From: Gelatiniphilus marinus
GTDB taxonomy: Bacteria; Bacteroidota; Bacteroidia; Flavobacteriales; Flavobacteriaceae
Assembly: GCF_042678305.1 (NCBI RefSeq)
Contig: NZ_JBHUDT010000001.1
Reading direction: 5' to 3' (one strand)
Length of the DNA stretch: 64,000 nucleotides
A program made the translations under genes and the position numbers. The notes beneath the pieces were generated by a model that searched no databases, was not told the origin of the DNA, and saw only the letters and a list, made by a program, of their open reading frames with translations. Below, piece by piece: positions 34,875 to 44,227 of this stretch (its first letter is position 1; each line of letters begins with the position of its first letter).

Positions 34875-35204
34875 TTAACCGCCAACGCGTTTTACATTAA
34901 AGCCTTTGGCTTTTAGTATTTGCATGATTTTATCGCGGTAATCACCTTGAATAATAATTTTATCATCCTTAAAACTACCGCCAACACTTAGTGTTTTTTT
35001 TATGTCTTTGGCAAGTGCTTTAAAATCCTGGGTTGCTCCTGTGTAGCCTTCTAAAATGGTTATGGGTTTGCCTTTTCGTTTTTCGTATTTGCAAATTATA
35101 GGATCGTCTTGCAGCCACAAATCTTTTGTTTCTTGGGTTTCATTAACTGGTTCTTCAGAAATATGATCGGGAAATAAGTTTTTTAGTTGGTCTTGTAAAT
35201 CCAT
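34875..35204 (-). CDS. SUI1/YciH-type translation initiation factor homolog
   Basis: About 109 residues from ATG 35204 (MDLQDQLKNLFPDH). A longer frame starting at 35243 would add MSFSPLGRLRGAN, which is only the translated palindromic repeat next to it. The C-terminal SUI1 core is clear: GKPITILEGYTGATQDFKAL, KKTLSVGGSFKDDKIIIQGD and YRDKIMQILKAKGFNV. Relatives of eukaryotic eIF1 in bacteria are thought to affect start-codon choice, but are dispensable. Confidence 0.88.
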   Translation of the reverse strand: MDLQDQLKNLFPDHISEEPVNETQETKDLWLQDDPIICKYEKRKGKPITILEGYTGATQDFKALAKDIKKTLSVGGSFKDDKIIIQGDYRDKIMQILKAKGFNVKRVGG

Positions 35205-35207
35205 ATT

Positions 35208-35336
35208 AGCCCCTCTTAATCTCCCCAAAGGGGAGAAACTCAAATTGGGTATTTGAGTTTTTTGTTTTATTTGTTAGATTATTATTCTATTTTCTTTATA
35301 ATTTATTCCTTCCCTTTGGGAAGGTTAGGATGGGCT
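35208..35336. repeat. 129-bp palindromic element filling an intergenic gap
   Basis: Left end AGCCCCTCTTAATCTCCCC and right end the near reverse complement ending AGGATGGGCT (about 23 of 28 positions). Contains the perfect palindromes TCTCCCCAAAGGGGAGA (35220-35236) and CCTTCCCTTTGGGAAGG (35308-35324). It touches the start codon of the SUI1 gene and ends one base before the stop of the oxygenase gene. Confidence 0.8.
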
Positions 35337-35337
35337 T

Positions 35338-36288
35338 TTATTTTTTTATCAACCCTAGTTCAATTAAGCGTTCGGTTAAAAATTCGCCAGCAGTAATATC
35401 ATCAAAAGCTTTAGGGTTTTTTTCGTCAATGCAACCTTCTAAAACATTTAATTTCATATCACTAATGGGATGCATAAAAAACGGAATGGAATAACGCGAA
35501 GTGCCCCAAAGTTCTTTTGGTGGGTTAACAACGCGGTGTATGGTAGATTTTAATTTGTTGTTGGTGTGCCTCGAAAGCATATCGCCAACATTAATCATGA
35601 GTTCTTCGGGTTCTGCAATGGCGTCCAACCATTCGCCTTTGTGATTTTGTACTTGCAATCCACGGCCTTGTGCGCCCATTAAAAGCGTTATTAAATTAAT
35701 GTCGCCATGTGCTGCGGCACGAACCGCTTCTTTAGGCTCTTGGGTTATTGGCGGATAATGTATGGGTCTTAAAATAGAGTTTCCGTTGTGAATGTAGTCG
35801 TCAAAATAAGTTTCCTTTAAACCTAAATGCAATGCTAAGGCACGTAATACGTATTTTGCGGTTTTTTCAAGCATTCTGTAAGCTTTTTTGCCTACGGTAT
35901 TAAAGTTTGGCAATTCTTCTACGGTTACGTTTTTTGGGTATTCGGCTTCTAATTTTGGGTTGTTTTCAACATACTGCCCAAAGTGCCAAAATTCTTTTAA
36001 ATCGCCTTCTTTTTTGCCTTTTGCGCTTTCTTTCCCGAAAGATACGTAACCTCGTTGTCCACCAATTCCTGGAATTTCGTATTTCTGTTTCGTTTCAGTT
36101 GGCAAACTAAAAAAACGTTTAACCTCAGAGTATAAATCATCTACTAACTTATCATCTAAAAAATGCCCTTTTAATGCTACAAAACCAATGTCTTCGTAAG
36201 CTTTACCAATGGCATCTACGAATTTTTGCTTTCTATCGGGGTCGTTAGAGATAAAGTCGCTTAAATTAACACTCGGTATCCTTTTCAT
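35338..36288 (-). CDS. Isopenicillin-N-synthase-like 2-oxoglutarate/Fe(II) oxygenase
   Basis: 316 residues. N-terminal DIOX_N part (VNLSDFISNDPDRKQKF, IGFVALKGHFLDDKL, RGYVSFGKESAKGK); the catalytic core has HGDINLITLL (His-x-Asp), STIHRVVNP (second His) and RYSIPFFMHP (Arg-x-Ser for the cosubstrate). These cytoplasmic enzymes hydroxylate small molecules or close rings. The substrate is unknown; the gene stands alone. No beta-lactam genes are near, so a penicillin role is not implied. Confidence 0.9.
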   Translation of the reverse strand: MKRIPSVNLSDFISNDPDRKQKFVDAIGKAYEDIGFVALKGHFLDDKLVDDLYSEVKRFFSLPTETKQKYEIPGIGGQRGYVSFGKESAKGKKEGDLKEFWHFGQYVENNPKLEAEYPKNVTVEELPNFNTVGKKAYRMLEKTAKYVLRALALHLGLKETYFDDYIHNGNSILRPIHYPPITQEPKEAVRAAAHGDINLITLLMGAQGRGLQVQNHKGEWLDAIAEPEELMINVGDMLSRHTNNKLKSTIHRVVNPPKELWGTSRYSIPFFMHPISDMKLNVLEGCIDEKNPKAFDDITAGEFLTERLIELGLIKK

Positions 36289-36423
36289 AAGAATAATTTT
36301 TTAATGGTATGTATTACAAATGTACAAAAACATTGTAGATTTTTTCGGGTATATTTTGAGATAACTTTTCTGAAGATATATCCATTTTATTTTATATTTG
36401 ATAAAATTTGTAACCCCTGTTTT

Positions 36424-38427
36424 ATGAGCGATACCACCTCATTATTCAATATGGCCTATATTGCTAAAGATCTCGATAAGAAGAAGTTGCTTCAGCTTTA
36501 CGCCAATATGCTAAAACCCAGAATGATTGAAGAAAAGATGCTTATTTTACTTCGTCAAGGTAAGATAAGCAAGTGGTTTTCTGGTATTGGTCAAGAAGCA
36601 ATTTCGGTTGGTGTAACCATGGCCATGAGCCAAAGCGAGTACATATTGCCCATGCACAGAAACCTTGGTGTGTTTACTACTAGGGGCATCCCTTTGCAGC
36701 GGTTATTTGCCCAATGGCAGGGAAAGGCATCTGGATTTACTAAGGGTCGAGACCGCTCGTTCCATTTTGGAACCCAAGAGTACAAAATTGTAGGTATGAT
36801 TTCGCATTTGGGGCCGCAATTGGGCGTTGCCGATGGTATTGCCCTGGCCAGTAACTTAAAAAACAAAAACGAGGCTACGGCTGTTTTTACAGGCGATGGC
36901 GGTACTAGCGAAGGCGATTTCCATGAGGCCCTAAACGTGGCTTCAGTTTGGAAACTGCCCGTTATGTTTTGTGTTGAAAACAATGGTTACGGTTTATCTA
37001 CGCCAAATAGCGAACAGTATAATTGTAAGGACATTGCAGATAGAGCCTTGGGTTACGGCATGGAATCGCATATTATTGATGGCAATAATATTATTGAAGT
37101 TTACACCAAAGTTAGTAACATTGCCTCAAACATTCGGGAAAATCCACGCCCCGTTTTAATAGAATTTAAAACTTTTAGAATGCGCGGGCACGAAGAGGCA
37201 AGTGGCACTAAATATGTGCCGCAGAATCTAATGGATGCCTGGGCTAAAAAAGATCCAGTGGTTAATTTCCAGTCGTTTTTAAAAGCCGAAGGGTTGTTGA
37301 ATGAAGTCGAAGAGGTGTCAATAAAAGAAGGAATATTAAAAGAGATCAATGAGAATTTAGACATTGCTTTTAATGAAATTGACATTATTCCTAATGAAAC
37401 CAATGAGTTAGATGATGTGTATAAAAATTTTGAATATGAGGAGATTACGCCGAATAAAAACACCAAAGAGATCCGTTTGATAGATGCCATTTCCCAAGGA
37501 TTAAAACAAAGCATGCAACAACATAACGATTTGGTAATTATGGGACAGGATATTGCCGAATACGGTGGCGTATTTAAAATTACCGAGGGTTTTGTTGAAG
37601 CCTTTGGAAAAGACAGAATCCGTAATACACCAATCTGCGAATCGGCCATTGTTGAGGCTGCCATGGGGCTATCTATAGCCGGAATTAAAAGCGTTGTAGA
37701 AATGCAATTTTCAGATTTTGTGACTTCTGGATTCAATCCTGTGGTTAATTATTTGGCAAAATCGCATTACCGTTGGAATCAAAATGCAGATGTGGTTATA
37801 CGAATGCCATGTGGTGGTGGCGTTGCTGCTGGTCCGTTTCACTCGCAAACCAACGAAGCATGGTTTACCAAAACCCCGGGTTTAAAAGTGGTGTATCCTG
37901 CATTTCCTTATGATGCCAAAGGCTTGTTGGCAACCGCCGTAAACGACCCCAATCCGGTGTTGTTTTTCGAGCATAAAGGTTTGTACAGGAGTATCCGTCA
38001 AGAGGTTCCCGAAGATTATTACACCTTGCCATTTGGAAAAGCATCGGTTTTAAAAACGGGCAAGAATGTAACCGTTATTGCTTATGGCGCCGCGGTGCAT
38101 TGGGCGTTGGAAACTTTAGAGAACAATAATAACATTCAGGCAGATGTAATAGATTTAAGAACCCTTCAGCCCTTAGATACCGAAACAATTTACCATTCGG
38201 TAAAAAAGACAGGAAGAGCCATTATTTTGCAAGAAGATTCTTTGTTTGGTGGGATTGCAAGCGATATTTCCGCTCTTATAATGGAACATTGTTTTGAGTA
38301 TTTGGATGCCCCTGTAAAACGCGTGGCAAGTATGGAAACCCCTATACCTTTTGCCAATCAATTAGAAGCACAATACCTCGCTAAAGGTAAGTTTGAAGCC
38401 GCTTTAAAAGATCTTTTGGCATATTAA
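36424..38427 (+). CDS. Fused 2-oxo acid dehydrogenase E1 (alpha + beta), branched-chain/pyruvate type
   Basis: 667 residues from ATG 36424 (MSDTTSLFNM); an ORF start 40 codons earlier has an unlikely, Phe- and Cys-rich extension. The alpha part (about 1-330) has the thiamine-diphosphate site FTGDGGTSEGDFHEALN and RMRGHEEASGT; the beta part (about 345-667) has GQDIAEYGGVFKIT, NTPICESAIVEAAMGLS and LFFEHKGLYR. It decarboxylates 2-oxo acids and passes the acyl group to an E2. No E2/E3 gene is nearby. The alpha/beta fusion is usual in Bacteroidetes. Confidence 0.92.
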   Translation: MSDTTSLFNMAYIAKDLDKKKLLQLYANMLKPRMIEEKMLILLRQGKISKWFSGIGQEAISVGVTMAMSQSEYILPMHRNLGVFTTRGIPLQRLFAQWQGKASGFTKGRDRSFHFGTQEYKIVGMISHLGPQLGVADGIALASNLKNKNEATAVFTGDGGTSEGDFHEALNVASVWKLPVMFCVENNGYGLSTPNSEQYNCKDIADRALGYGMESHIIDGNNIIEVYTKVSNIASNIRENPRPVLIEFKTFRMRGHEEASGTKYVPQNLMDAWAKKDPVVNFQSFLKAEGLLNEVEEVSIKEGILKEINENLDIAFNEIDIIPNETNELDDVYKNFEYEEITPNKNTKEIRLIDAISQGLKQSMQQHNDLVIMGQDIAEYGGVFKITEGFVEAFGKDRIRNTPICESAIVEAAMGLSIAGIKSVVEMQFSDFVTSGFNPVVNYLAKSHYRWNQNADVVIRMPCGGGVAAGPFHSQTNEAWFTKTPGLKVVYPAFPYDAKGLLATAVNDPNPVLFFEHKGLYRSIRQEVPEDYYTLPFGKASVLKTGKNVTVIAYGAAVHWALETLENNNNIQADVIDLRTLQPLDTETIYHSVKKTGRAIILQEDSLFGGIASDISALIMEHCFEYLDAPVKRVASMETPIPFANQLEAQYLAKGKFEAALKDLLAY

Positions 38428-38480
38428 AATTTGTTGAGTTTTCATTTTGAAAAAAGATAAACTCTTGTAGGATTGTTGTT

Positions 38481-38520
38481 CGTCATTGCGCATCATTTTT
38501 TTTAATGATGTAGCAATCTG
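38481..38520. repeat. REP-type palindrome (CGTCATTGCG ... GCAATCTG)
   Basis: Hairpin of ATTGCGCATCATT and AATGATGTAGCAAT with a T-rich loop, just after the E1 gene. It belongs to the same repeat kind as the copy inside pabB at 48456. Possibly terminates the E1 transcript. Confidence 0.7.
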
Positions 38521-38634
38521 TTTATTGATTATTTATGTGAAAATTGAAACAGAAAATTAAAAGAATACCACGTTTCATTTTTTTTTACGATCATTATGAC
38601 TTAAATATTAGTGTATTTGTGCAAAATAAAATTT

Positions 38635-39507
38635 ATGAATTACATTGAGGCCTTTAAAACAGCATTTTTCAATACCTTAAACTGGACCTGGGATTCCATA
38701 GTTTTTAACGTGCCCTGGTACACCAATTATTTTTGGGGTTTAATTGTTATTTCGCTTGTTGTTTGGGGCTTGGAAATTGTGTTTCCATGGAGAAAAAACC
38801 AATCTATTTTTAGAAAAGATTTTTGGCTCGATGCCTTTTATATGTTTTTTAATTTCTTCATTTTTGCTATAGTTATAAGTGGTGTTTACAAGGCGTTGGA
38901 AGTTTTGTTTTTGCAGTTGGGTATTACGGCAAAATCTTTAGCGGTAATAGATATAGCAACATTTCCTATGTTGATCCAACTTCTGGTTTTTTTTGTTTTA
39001 CAGGATTTTGTGCAATGGTTTACGCATGTTTTATTACATCGTTTTAATATTTTGTGGAAATTCCATAAAGTACACCACTCGGTAAAAGAAATGGGTTTTG
39101 CAGCACATTTACGTTACCATTGGATGGAAAATATTTTTTATAAACCCCTAAAGGTTTTAGCAGTTATGCTTTTAGGTGGTTTCGAGCCCGAGCAAGCCTT
39201 TATTGTTCATTTTATAGCCATAACCATTGGCCACCTAAACCACGCCAATGTTAAACTCACTTACGGCCCTTTAAAGTATGTATTTAACAATCCGGTAATG
39301 CACTTGTACCATCATGCGTACAGTTTGCCCAAAGGCCGGAATTACGGTGTAAACTTTGGGATTAGCTTAAGTTTATGGGATTATATTTTTAAAACCAATT
39401 TTGTTCCAGAAAAAAGCGGAACTATTGAATTGGGCTATTCAGACGATTTTAAAATGCCCAAAAGTTTTTTAAAGCAAATGTTTTATGGGTTTAAAAAAGA
39501 GGATTAG
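38635..39507 (+). CDS. Sterol desaturase/fatty acid hydroxylase family membrane protein
   Basis: 290 residues from ATG 38635 (MNYIEAFKTAFFN); a GTG 24 bases earlier is possible but adds a poor N-terminus. About four membrane helices and the eight-histidine di-iron pattern: HVLLH, HKVHHS, HLNHANV and HLYHHAYS. Such enzymes insert oxygen into lipid chains or sterol-like or carotenoid rings at the membrane. Single gene; substrate unknown. Confidence 0.9.
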   Translation: MNYIEAFKTAFFNTLNWTWDSIVFNVPWYTNYFWGLIVISLVVWGLEIVFPWRKNQSIFRKDFWLDAFYMFFNFFIFAIVISGVYKALEVLFLQLGITAKSLAVIDIATFPMLIQLLVFFVLQDFVQWFTHVLLHRFNILWKFHKVHHSVKEMGFAAHLRYHWMENIFYKPLKVLAVMLLGGFEPEQAFIVHFIAITIGHLNHANVKLTYGPLKYVFNNPVMHLYHHAYSLPKGRNYGVNFGISLSLWDYIFKTNFVPEKSGTIELGYSDDFKMPKSFLKQMFYGFKKED

Positions 39508-40142
39508 TTTACCAAATCAGCCGTAAAATAACCAATCGGTTGCGTTTTATAAAATTTAAAGGACAAGCGTTTTTGGGCGATTTTTCAGTTGTGCTAAAGC
39601 CACCATGTTGTGTTAGTTTTTATTGCTGCCTTTTGGTAAAATGGAACTAGATCAGGTTTAAAAAATTCGGTTTTCGCTTTTTTTATATTTGCAAATGACT
39701 AATCCTTAGTTGTAATTCATTAATTCTTTCAATTTAGTAATCAGATCCGGAAACTCTGTTACAAAGGCCATTAAATTTATAGAATTTTATTTAGCCTTAG
39801 CTTTAATCGAAAGGAATTCCTCGAGTTTATTCACCGTGGTTTCCCTTGCCCAACTTGTTGGGAGTCATTAGCAATCCCCTTAACTGGTAAGAAAATAAAA
39901 CTTAATTTAAAAAACAATACCCTTTGCCAGAGCTTATTTTAGTGAGCATAACGCTTAGTGCCTTTCCAAATCGCCCCACTTGAGTTATTAAAACTTATTA
40001 TTCGCCTATTTTGCGACGTGTTTTCTTGTGTGTTTATGCCTAAATGTTTAGATAATTTGATAGATAATTTCATGATTTCTTTGATTGATGATGATAAATT
40101 CTCAATTAAAAGACGCTACATTATCTGTAACGTCTTTTAGTG

Positions 40143-40229
40143 TTCCAATGGTTACTTTTTGTAGGGTTTAAAGTGCTGCTTAATTGATTGGTGTTTAATG
40201 TTCTCATAATTTTGTTTTTTTAATTGATT
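40143..40229 (+). repeat. 87-bp direct repeat, copy A
   Basis: Shares a long exact core (AAAGTGCTGCTTAATTGATT and onward) with copy B at 40342; only a handful of differences over 87 bases. Confidence 0.9.
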
Positions 40230-40341
40230 ACTGTTTTATAATTATTCAAATATGTTTTAAAGTGTTGCTAGTTAGTGATTTAAATATCTGAATTGTTGTT
40301 TAATGATGATGGATTCTAACTATCTAAAGCGCCTTTTGCTA

Positions 40342-40428
40342 TTCCATTGGTTGCTTTTTGTATGGTTTAAAGTGCTGCTTAATTGATTGGTGTTTAATGT
40401 TCTCATGATTTTTGTTTTTTAATTGATT
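40342..40428 (+). repeat. 87-bp direct repeat, copy B
   Basis: Second copy, starting 199 bases after the first start. The sequence just before each copy is also loosely similar, so the duplicated unit may be larger. Confidence 0.9.
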
Positions 40429-40706
40429 TATACTGATAAGACGATGCGAATTAAATATTGTTACAGTACTATGCATAACATACTAATTAATTAACATATT
40501 TTAACTATTTAAGGGGGAATACAAGGTAAGTTTGTTATGTATTGAAAGACTTTATATTATATTTAGGAATGGTTTTTGCTTAAATAAATGCTAAATAACA
40601 TTTGTAATAAGAAGAATTTCAGATAAAAATAATAGCTTTGAAGTCCGTAACGGCACTTATATAAATTGATAAAAAAATTAAACAACAGTTTATTGAATAA
40701 TTTAAA

Positions 40707-41378
40707 ATGATGAAATTTTATGCTGCCTTTTTTGTTTTGTGCTTTTTTGCTTTAACGGCAAACGCTCAAATAGATAGTAAAAATAAATCGACATCTATTC
40801 CTGCGGTAAAAAGTAAAAAGGATTCTGCCGAAGTTAAGCCCATGTTGCCCTCAAAACCTATTAAAAACAACACGGTTAATGGTATGTCTGTGCCAAAAAC
40901 AAATACTGCTTTAAATTTTCCTAAAAAGGAATTTTCCATGTTTGGTGAAAAATTTGGGAATCCGGGAGAATTATATGAAGATAGATTGAATAAAAAAACC
41001 AATGAACTTAAAACCGAAATGCTTTTAGGCACAAAAGGCAGTAAAACCGACCAATATTTCGGTGATTTTAAAACCAAATCTAAATATGTTAGAGTTGTTT
41101 ATAGAGACTTTGGAGAGCAAGATGGAGATTATATTCGTGTATTGGTAAACGATGAAATTTTAGAATTTCGAGTTATGTTAACAAACAGCACTAAAGGTTT
41201 TAAATTAGATTTAAAAGATGGTTTTAACAAAATAGATTTTTTAGCTTTAAATGAAGGTTATTTAATGCCCAATACTGCCGAATTTCATGTTATAGACGAT
41301 AAAGGTAATATTATTGCTGGCAATCAATGGAACCTTTCAAGTGGTGTAAAAGCAACTATTATAGTGGTTAAAGAATAA
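40707..41378 (+). CDS. Secreted protein of unknown function
   Basis: 223 residues with a clean signal peptide (MMKFYAAFFVLCFFALTANA, cleavage before Q). A low-complexity Lys/Pro/Ser stretch is followed by a beta-rich domain (YVRVVYRDFGEQDGDYIRVL, LEFRVMLTNSTKGF, IDFLALNEGYLMPNTAEFHV). The second half reads like a periplasmic beta-sandwich. I recognise no family. It has a long 5' gap and a convergent aldo/keto reductase one base after its stop. Confidence 0.78.
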   Translation: MMKFYAAFFVLCFFALTANAQIDSKNKSTSIPAVKSKKDSAEVKPMLPSKPIKNNTVNGMSVPKTNTALNFPKKEFSMFGEKFGNPGELYEDRLNKKTNELKTEMLLGTKGSKTDQYFGDFKTKSKYVRVVYRDFGEQDGDYIRVLVNDEILEFRVMLTNSTKGFKLDLKDGFNKIDFLALNEGYLMPNTAEFHVIDDKGNIIAGNQWNLSSGVKATIIVVKE

Positions 41379-41379
41379 T

Positions 41380-42393
41380 TTAAGATACAATCTTATCAAT
41401 CAAATTTAATTCCCCTTCACTAAAGTTTAAACAATCTAAACCTTTTACATTTTCTTTCAATTGATTTGCAGAACTTACGCCTACCAATACTGAGGCGACT
41501 TGTTTCTGTCTTAAAATCCAAGCAATTGCCATTTGCGATAGTTTTTGTCCGCGTTCTTGCGCCATAGCATTTAGGTTTTTAATTTTTTCAATATGAGAAT
41601 AAACCATTTCTGCATTCAAAAAAACCGAATCGTTTCCTGCTCTAGAGTTTTCAGGAATCCCCTTTAAATATTTATCGGTAAGCATACCTTGGGCTAAAGG
41701 CGAAAACGCAATACATCCAACGCCATGGTTTTCTAAAGTATCTAAAAGTCCATCTTCCACCCAACGATCGAACATCGAGTATCTGGCTTGGTGCAAAATA
41801 AAAGGCACATTCAAACCCTTTAATAGTTTAGCAGCCTTTTGGGTGTCTTCTGGTCCGTAATTAGAAATGCCCACATATAAAGCCTTGCCTTGCCTAACAA
41901 TATCTGCCAACGCACCCATGGTTTCCTGTAGTGGCGTATCTGGGTCTGGTCTGTGATGATAAAAAACATCAACATAATCTAAACCCATGCGTTTTAAGCT
42001 TTGGTCTAAACTAGATATTAAATATTTTCTAGATCCAAAATCTCCGTAAGGTCCAGGCCACATAGTATATCCTGCTTTTGTGGCTATAAATAATTCATCT
42101 CTATACGGTTTAAAGTCTTGCTTAAATATAGTTCCAAAATTTTCTTCAGCAGACCCCGGAGGCGGTCCATAATTATTGGCGAAATCTAAATGCGTTATTC
42201 CTAAATCGAAAGCTGTTCTTAAAATGTCTCTTCCATTTTTAAGGTCATCAACAAAACCAAAGTTATGCCATAACCCTAATGAAATTGCTGGAAGGCGTAC
42301 ACCGCTTTTCCCGGTTCTATTGTATTTCATATTGTCATAGCGTTTTGAATCAGCTTGATATGATGTTATTTTAGTTTTGTCGTTAGCTTGCAT
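41380..42393 (-). CDS. Aldo/keto reductase (YghZ/GAP-reductase-like)
   Basis: 337 residues; the second Met at 42330 (MKYNRTGKSGVRLP) fits the family start better than 42393, but either is possible. Motifs: SLGLWHNFG, LDFANNYGPPPGSAEENFG with catalytic Asp and Tyr, ATKAGYTMWPGPYG, VDVFYHHRPDPDTP with the active-site His, and C-terminal VASVLVGVSSANQLKENV for NADPH. Relatives reduce L-glyceraldehyde-3-phosphate and methylglyoxal. Confidence 0.92.
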   Translation of the reverse strand: MQANDKTKITSYQADSKRYDNMKYNRTGKSGVRLPAISLGLWHNFGFVDDLKNGRDILRTAFDLGITHLDFANNYGPPPGSAEENFGTIFKQDFKPYRDELFIATKAGYTMWPGPYGDFGSRKYLISSLDQSLKRMGLDYVDVFYHHRPDPDTPLQETMGALADIVRQGKALYVGISNYGPEDTQKAAKLLKGLNVPFILHQARYSMFDRWVEDGLLDTLENHGVGCIAFSPLAQGMLTDKYLKGIPENSRAGNDSVFLNAEMVYSHIEKIKNLNAMAQERGQKLSQMAIAWILRQKQVASVLVGVSSANQLKENVKGLDCLNFSEGELNLIDKIVS

Positions 42394-42539
42394 GTTTTCT
42401 AATTAAAAAGAAGTATAAAAATATGAATTAGTTTGCAGTAATATTGTATAATCATTCATTTTTACCCTCATTTTCAGAAGAATTAAAATTCATTTATAAT
42501 TTTCATGGCAAACATTAGTTATTAACCCTCTAAAGGTGT

Positions 42540-42547
42540 TATTTTTG
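42540..42547 (+). promoter_or_regulatory. Candidate -7 box of the helicase gene
   Basis: TATTTTTG matches TAnnTTTG and ends 20 bases before ATG 42568. No clear -33 TTTG upstream. Confidence 0.4.
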
Positions 42548-42567
42548 CACCTCTGAAAAATCAAAAT

Positions 42568-44124
42568 ATGTCTAAAATATCGACTTTAGAATTAGAAGAA
42601 AGAAAAGCTGGCAAAGACCTTTATAGCTATCAAAAAGGAGCTATAGATAAAATTTTCAAGGCCTTTGAAGAATCTCCAGACGATTATCATTTATTGTACC
42701 AGCTTCCAACGGGTGGCGGAAAAACGGTTATTTTCTCTGAAATTGTAAGACAGTATTTAAAGCACCATAAAAAAAAGGTGCTTGTTATGACGCACCGCAT
42801 AGAGTTGTGCAAGCAAACCTCGAACATGCTTACAGAATTTGCAGTACATAATAAAGTAATTGACAGTAAGGCAGATTTAAGCGACCAAGCCGAATATAGC
42901 TGTTTTGTAGCCATGGTCGAGACTTTAAACAACAGATTAAATGATGATAAATTAGATATTTCGGATATTGGTTTGGTTATTATTGATGAGGCGCATTACA
43001 ACTCGTTTACCAAATTGTTCAAGTTTTTTAGCCAATCGTTTATTTTGGGCGTAACGGCAACGCCCTTAAGCTCTAGTGTAGAATTGCCCATGACCGATAA
43101 TTATGATGAATTGATTGTTGGCGAAAGTATAGAATCCTTAATTGATAACGGCTTTTTGGCACGGGCTAACATGTACTCTTACAATGTGGGCTTAACATCG
43201 CTTGTTGTGGGCGCCAATGGCGATTATACTGTAAAATCTTCTGAAGATTTATATACAGACAACGACATGCTATCTAAGCTAATACAAGCCTATGAAGAGC
43301 GCTCGAAAGGTAAAAAAACATTAATTTTTAACAATGGTATTAACACCTCGCTGCACGTTTACGATACCTTTAGGCGTGCCGGTTACCCCATTGCACATCT
43401 CGATAATACCAATACTAAAAAAGAGCGCGCCTTAATTTTAAAATGGTTTAAAAATACACCCGATGCCATTTTAACATCGGTTAGTATTTTAACAACTGGT
43501 TTCGACGAGCCAACCGTTGAAAGCATCATTTTAAACCGAGCTACAAAATCGTTAACGCTTTACTACCAAATGATTGGTAGAGGGTCGCGTATTTTAAAAG
43601 ATAAAAAAACGTTTGATGTTATTGATTTAGGAAATAATTTCCATCGTTTTGGTGCTTGGGGAGACGATCTGGATTGGCAAAAAATATTTAAGTCGCCTTA
43701 CTATTATTTAGACTCTTTGTTGAGCGACGAAGAGTTGGAAAGCAATTTTAGATACGAAATGCCCGACGAATTGCGCGCAGAATTCTCAAAATCCAAAGTG
43801 GTGTATTTCGATGTACAAAAAACCTATGTAGAATCTGTTAGGGCAGGAGCTTCATCAAAAGTGGTTTTAGAGCGCTCTATAGAACAGCATGCCAGAATAT
43901 GCATAGAAAACAGTGAAGATGTTTACGATGCCTTGGCCTTGGCGAAAATGCTTGGAGACGATATAGATTTTAGAATTGGCAGATACACCAAATGCATTAG
44001 CAAAAGCACCTATAATTTTGTAGAATGGTTAAAAGGCGATTACAGAAAAAAGCTAAACGCGTATCTGCGTGCCAATTTTGATACCGTTTTTGAAGATATA
44101 CATGGGTATCCGCCAGAAGATTGA
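42568..44124 (+). CDS. DEAD/DEAH box helicase of the SSL2/XPB-like group
   Basis: 518 residues. Superfamily 2 motifs: LPTGGGKTVIFSE (Walker A), VIIDEAHYNSF (DEAH), GVTATPLSS (III), LTTGFDEPTVESI (V) and QMIGRGSRI (VI). Acts on DNA or RNA using ATP. The C-terminal 120 residues are family-specific helices. Not linked to a restriction or repair operon here; seems a stand-alone housekeeping helicase common in Bacteroidetes. Confidence 0.9.
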   Translation: MSKISTLELEERKAGKDLYSYQKGAIDKIFKAFEESPDDYHLLYQLPTGGGKTVIFSEIVRQYLKHHKKKVLVMTHRIELCKQTSNMLTEFAVHNKVIDSKADLSDQAEYSCFVAMVETLNNRLNDDKLDISDIGLVIIDEAHYNSFTKLFKFFSQSFILGVTATPLSSSVELPMTDNYDELIVGESIESLIDNGFLARANMYSYNVGLTSLVVGANGDYTVKSSEDLYTDNDMLSKLIQAYEERSKGKKTLIFNNGINTSLHVYDTFRRAGYPIAHLDNTNTKKERALILKWFKNTPDAILTSVSILTTGFDEPTVESIILNRATKSLTLYYQMIGRGSRILKDKKTFDVIDLGNNFHRFGAWGDDLDWQKIFKSPYYYLDSLLSDEELESNFRYEMPDELRAEFSKSKVVYFDVQKTYVESVRAGASSKVVLERSIEQHARICIENSEDVYDALALAKMLGDDIDFRIGRYTKCISKSTYNFVEWLKGDYRKKLNAYLRANFDTVFEDIHGYPPED

Positions 44125-44227
44125 TTTTTATTTTTGCATTAAGGTTGTAAACAGAGACAAAGTGTTGCAATGGCGCATGTTGCTATTTGTAAAATAATTA
44201 TTAGCTTAAGTATCTCAAATTGGGCAA

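Larger units (their letters stand above)
39508..40706. other. 1.2-kb intergenic region with direct repeats and a hairpin
   Basis: No supported gene: the longest frame (39958-40140, 60 codons) starts without ATG and overlaps a hairpin. Contents: a strong hairpin at 40108-40138 (AAAAGACG ... CGTCTTTT, inner TACA/TGTA), and two 87-base direct repeats at 40143-40229 and 40342-40428. On the minus strand between about 39700 and 39830 two short frames end KLEEFLSIKAKAK and MAFVTEFPDLITKLKEL, possibly remains of a lost gene. The last 250 bases are AT-rich leader of the next gene. Confidence 0.6.

Noticed and set aside
39958..40140. 60-codon open frame in the large intergenic gap
   Set aside because: No ATG, ends inside a hairpin, composition not protein-like.
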